Origin: Garcia nutans
Taxonomy: Eukaryota; Streptophyta; Magnoliopsida; Malpighiales; Euphorbiaceae
Direction: 5' to 3'
DNA: 64,000 nt
Assembly: GCA_947685225.1 (NCBI GenBank)
Contig: CANTUV010000011.1
Coordinates: 63,786,501-63,850,500 of the forward strand
Of the stretch, positions 60,431-64,000 are shown piece by piece; positions within the stretch are counted from its first letter, which is position 1, and every line of letters starts with the position of its first letter. The notes under the pieces are model-generated. The model was not told the origin of the DNA. It worked only from the letters and a program-made list of their open reading frames with translations, and did not search any database. Made by a program: the position numbers and the translations under genes.

Positions 60431-63049
60431 ATAGATATTATAAACGTTATAATTTTTTTTTAGAAGCAATTATTTATATTCTATAATTTAAAAGTGAACT
60501 TGAAATAACTGTAGATGAACAGTAACTTCAAGCCCACTTTTCCTATTTGCCCTTTGTATGTTTTTTTTTTTTTTTCCAGTTTTTAGGTTTTTTTATTTTT
60601 TAGTATAATTTGAAGACAATAATTTATTTTGATTCAAATATTAAAGGGAATGATTAATGTTAATTCAAAAATAATTTTTTTAGTTATTCACATATCATAT
60701 ATATATATATATAAATAAAATAAAATTTAAAATTTAATTAAAATTTTAAATAATCATACTTTATTCTATAAAATCAATTGTAAAATTTTAATTGGTTGAA
60801 GTCTAATATATATATATAATAGTATTTTTAAATATTAAAACTATTATATATATTTTTTATTAATTATACCTAAGAAAAAAAAATACCTAAAAGACCTAAA
60901 TAAAAGTAACATATATTTATTGCCATTAAACTATATCTTTATAATTAAACATGTTATATATTGATATCATTAAAAATTAAAATTTGTCAACTAAAATTTT
61001 AACATTATTTTATTTATATTTTTTATTTTACTATTTATATATATTTGATAATTCATCTAAAAAGTGACTATTTCAAAATACGATTTATTTTATAAAAAAT
61101 GAAGTTATAATAATTTCTCTTATTAAGTGAATATTTTGTTTCAAATTTTTTCACTAACCATAATTTTTTAAAATCCAATAACATTAAAAATTTATTTAAA
61201 GATAAACATAAAAAATAAGAACTTTCTTGATAGTATTTTTAATATGATATTAATTTTTTAATTTTGTGTTGAGACGTCATAATAATATTAAAATTACATA
61301 CATATTAAAATAACACTTTCGCATTACTTCAGAAATATATATATATTTTTTATAAAATAATCTTAGTAATTTAATTGTACATAAAGAATATTTAAAATAT
61401 ATTATAACAGTTAATATTAATTATTATTTTATTTTAATTAATATTATTTTTTAATTCTTGCTCTTATCGTTAATTATTATTTTATTTTAATTACTATTTT
61501 TTCTTTTTAGCTCATACTCTTAAAATTAATTACTATTTTATTTTAATTAATATTATTTATTTTTAGTCTTTACTCTTGTTATTAATTACTTTTTTTAATT
61601 AATTTTTTCTTTATATATTTATACTTTATTGCTAAAATTTATACATACATTTGCCATTCAAATAATGCTAAAATTACATATAATATTGGCATCCATTTCT
61701 TACATGTTTTATTTGCTCTTTAATTTTATTCTTAACCGTTGTAATATATTTTAAATTTTTTTATACAAAACCAAAATGACTAAAATTATTTATAAAAAAA
61801 TAAAATATATACATCACAAAGCAATATGAGAACATCATTCTAGTAAAAGTTATAATTGAATATATCTCATTTTTTCTTTTAAATTAATATGACTTAATAT
61901 TTTTAAATCGTTATTTTTTAGGAATTGTTTTATTTCTTTTATATTTTTTTTGTAGTGAATTTTTTAATATAAAACATAGTTGTAAATTTTTTTTCAATAA
62001 ATTTTCTTTTTTTCCTATCTCACTCTCTCTTACTGTTTAATTTCAAAGGGATATAAAAGTTCTTTTTGTGTAAATTTTTCAATTTTATTTCTATTTTTAT
62101 TTCATCTATAAATTTCTATATCGTTAAATTTATTTTATTATTTTTGTTCTATTTATATAAAGCCAAAAATGTATATGTAGAATTATAATTACATTACTTA
62201 CAAAGTACATTTTTTAATTTATTCTTTTGTTGATTATATTGGAGATTAAAATTTTTAAAATGTTGATTTTTTTATATTTTTCTTATTAATTTATTTATTA
62301 ATGGGTTAAATTTATTATTTCAAGATATAAAATTTTTTATAATAATTATGACTAATAAAATTTTAGAAATATAGATTCAACATAAGAATAAGTCTCCACT
62401 GACTTTAAATTCAGTGTCCTCCCCTGAGCCTGACTAAAAGCTAAACTACCTAAAGTGTTCGCCTCAACCAAGTGGGGTGTTCAGAAACCAGATTGGTAGA
62501 GCTTTTATCAGTTCACGTCATTCTGGATAGTCGTAATATTAGCAAGGCTTTATCAGACCAACAATGATTTGTTCAGTGTTTGTATTAATTTCTATTGGTA
62601 ATAGGAATTAAACACATGAAATTCGTATTTCAAGGATTATTTTAATTGAATTTGTAATAATTAATATGTTAATAAGCAACAGTTGGCGTTAAATGTATTG
62701 AATTGTACAAATATTCGGTCATATTTACAACATAAAGCACTTGACCAGTATCCTCTGTACCCAGTTACTAACAAAGAATATTAACAATATATTATATATA
62801 ATATTTCTTCCAGCAAAAGCTCAACAATGCATCTAATAATAAATTTGAATAAGTTCCAGCCTAACTTCATGAATTATAAATCATAATTACGCAAGGTCAT
62901 AATTCCCATGCTAGGACCACAGCCATTTTAAATTTATAATTTAAATGCAGTCAGCTCGCTACTACAAGCCTATGAGTCTAATATGGTTAAAAGCACCATG
63001 ACGGAGAAGTTGCTTAGAGAACACCCAAGTTTTAATATCACATACCTTG
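60431..63049. other. AT-rich intergenic region
   Basis: Nearly all A/T with no supported ORF. A tandem repeat lies at 61405-61620. The stretch 62380-62590 has mixed composition (CAGTGTCCTCCCCTGAGCC, AACCAAGTGGGGTGTTCAG) but no open frame; it may be an old transposon piece. The last few hundred bases are 3' flank of the TAD1 gene. Confidence 0.6.
61405..61620. repeat. imperfect tandem repeat, ~56-58-bp unit, 3-4 copies
   Basis: Units begin TTAATTATTATTTTATTTTA or TTAATTACTATTTTATTTTA and end in a variant of CTTGCTCTTATCG, CATACTCTTAAAA or CTTTACTCTTGTTA. Confidence 0.7.
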
Positions 63050-63974
63050 CTATCTCGAAATGAAGAAGGCCTCCAAGTCCATTGGTTTCAATGGCCAATT
63101 GTTAAAAGGAAGTCTTCCTTTAAAAATTTTTGAATTTAAAGCATATGCCTCAGCATTATTCTGCCAAAAATAAAAACAAAATCAAGGCAAAATATAAGGA
63201 AATAAAAATTTTTATTCCTTACTTTGTCTTCTTATTACAATCATGAAAGAAGCCATAACAATTACTAATAACCTTGAGTTCTCGATAAGAAGTCCCCCTG
63301 ATTGGACTTCTATATGGGAAATCCTTCCCCACTGTCAAGAAAATATCCAACAATCGCTTTCTGAAAAAAAAAAGGATTATCTTATGATACTAATCATAAA
63401 AACCACAGATAGTTGCACATGTCACAGATGACATTTCTTGGAGCATACTTGTCAGCTTACTTGCACAGAGATGACTCAGTAGATGGAGAAAATGCTCCTT
63501 TAGCAGAGGTGCCTTGTTTTCTTCCTGTAGTCCCAAGAACGACTTCGTGCAAGCCAAGTTTGTTCCAACATATGGAATACCTATGGATATTATGCAAACA
63601 AACAATAGTAAAATAATTTATGCAACTCGAACAGGAAAAATTTATTTACCCGCATGTTAGGGTAGCTAGAGCAGTATCAGCATGCTGAAATTCATCAGGT
63701 GGTATAGGAGCTGCACAAAAGAGTGGCTGCAAGTGGCATAAAAAAATGCTATTAAAATTAGTCTTACTTACATCCCATATTAACGAAGATGCTATCTCAC
63801 AGACCTTGGTCACTTGAAAGGGAGCCATCAATTTATTTGACAATGGTAAGATCCGATCATACAAAGACTTCTGCAAGTGGTCCTCCAAAGGAAAATATTC
63901 AAAACTGTTAGGAGATTTTCCAACAGTAATTGAAGAAAGATAAACAGGTTGAAGAAAGTGGGAAAGCAGAGCTC
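63050..63974 (-). CDS. TAD1: tRNA adenosine deaminase TAD1/ADAT1, C-terminal part
   Basis: Five exons are seen: 63974-63805, 63726-63650, 63580-63461, 63360-63273 and 63160-63050. They join in phase and end at a TAG. The upstream exons lie beyond the window's right edge. ADAT1/Tad1 deaminates adenosine 37 of tRNA-Ala to inosine and is the tRNA relative of the ADAR editing enzymes. Visible are the late parts of the ADAR-type deaminase domain: GALLSHFLQPVYLSSITVG, PLEDHLQKSLYDRI, FCAAPIPPDEFQHADTALAT, CGYSICWNK, EVVLGTTGRKQGTSAKGAF and the tail SSLCK|KRLLDIFL. The His, Glu and Cys zinc ligands and catalytic residues are upstream, out of the window. The intron between the first two exons is 78 bp, a multiple of three and free of stops. 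The identification rests on the whole order of blocks from memory of the family. Confidence 0.85.
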
Positions 63975-64000
63975 CTGAAATACGAGGAAAAGAGATCTCA

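Overview
The window is nuclear DNA from a flowering plant, most likely a eudicot. It is very AT-rich, its genes carry short exons with GT-AG introns, and every recognisable protein is plant-type. There are long gene-poor stretches filled with degenerate retrotransposons, a satellite-like array and microsatellites. No prokaryotic feature, organelle insert or CRISPR array was seen. Gene models were built by hand from splice sites and phase; exon lists are given in each entry.

Layout from left to right. (1) 0.2-1.8 kb: a possible 85-codon ORF ending in a CaaX box, and on the minus strand a small conserved plant protein gene. (2) 4.7-6.5 kb: a three-exon plant protein of unknown function with a Pro-rich N-terminus. 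It converges on a complete ten-exon brassinosteroid-signalling kinase gene of the BSK3 type (7.4-10.3 kb, minus). (3) 11.0-16.6 kb: an old LTR retrotransposon derivative with no gag-pol, a 45-bp minisatellite and a degenerate antisense ORF. (4) 17.5-18.1 kb: an 82-residue Lys-rich protein gene with a telo-box upstream. (5) 18-27 kb: a gene desert. (6) 27.7-30.9 kb: a five-exon AT-hook (AHL) gene. (7) 34.3-37.3 kb, minus: a multiple-C2-domain transmembrane (MCTP/FTIP-type) gene broken by three frameshifts and a stop codon. (8) 39.7-40.9 kb: a complete actin-depolymerising factor gene whose first coding exon is only the ATG. (9) 41.8-49.2 kb, minus: two tandem GT90 (Rumi/POGLUT-like) glycosyltransferase genes, the first a pseudogene and the second intact; a third relic lies at 56.3 kb. 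(10) 51.2-56.2 kb: a degenerate Ty1/copia element, minus strand. (11) 56.4-59.3 kb: about 19 tandem copies of a ~155-bp AT-rich repeat. (12) 60.1-60.3 kb: a Mutator-like MITE with a perfect 9-bp target duplication. (13) 63.0-64.0 kb, minus: the 3' end of a TAD1/ADAT1 tRNA adenosine deaminase gene that runs off the window.

The genes do not form an operon or an obvious pathway; this is ordinary plant gene order. What stands out is decay and rearrangement: a recently broken MCTP gene, a GT90 cluster at three stages of decay, and a repeat array sitting against the last GT90 relic. I found no convincing new multi-gene system. The least explained items are the 155-bp array, the retrotransposon derivative with its antisense ORF, and the ORF-like sequence split by the MITE.
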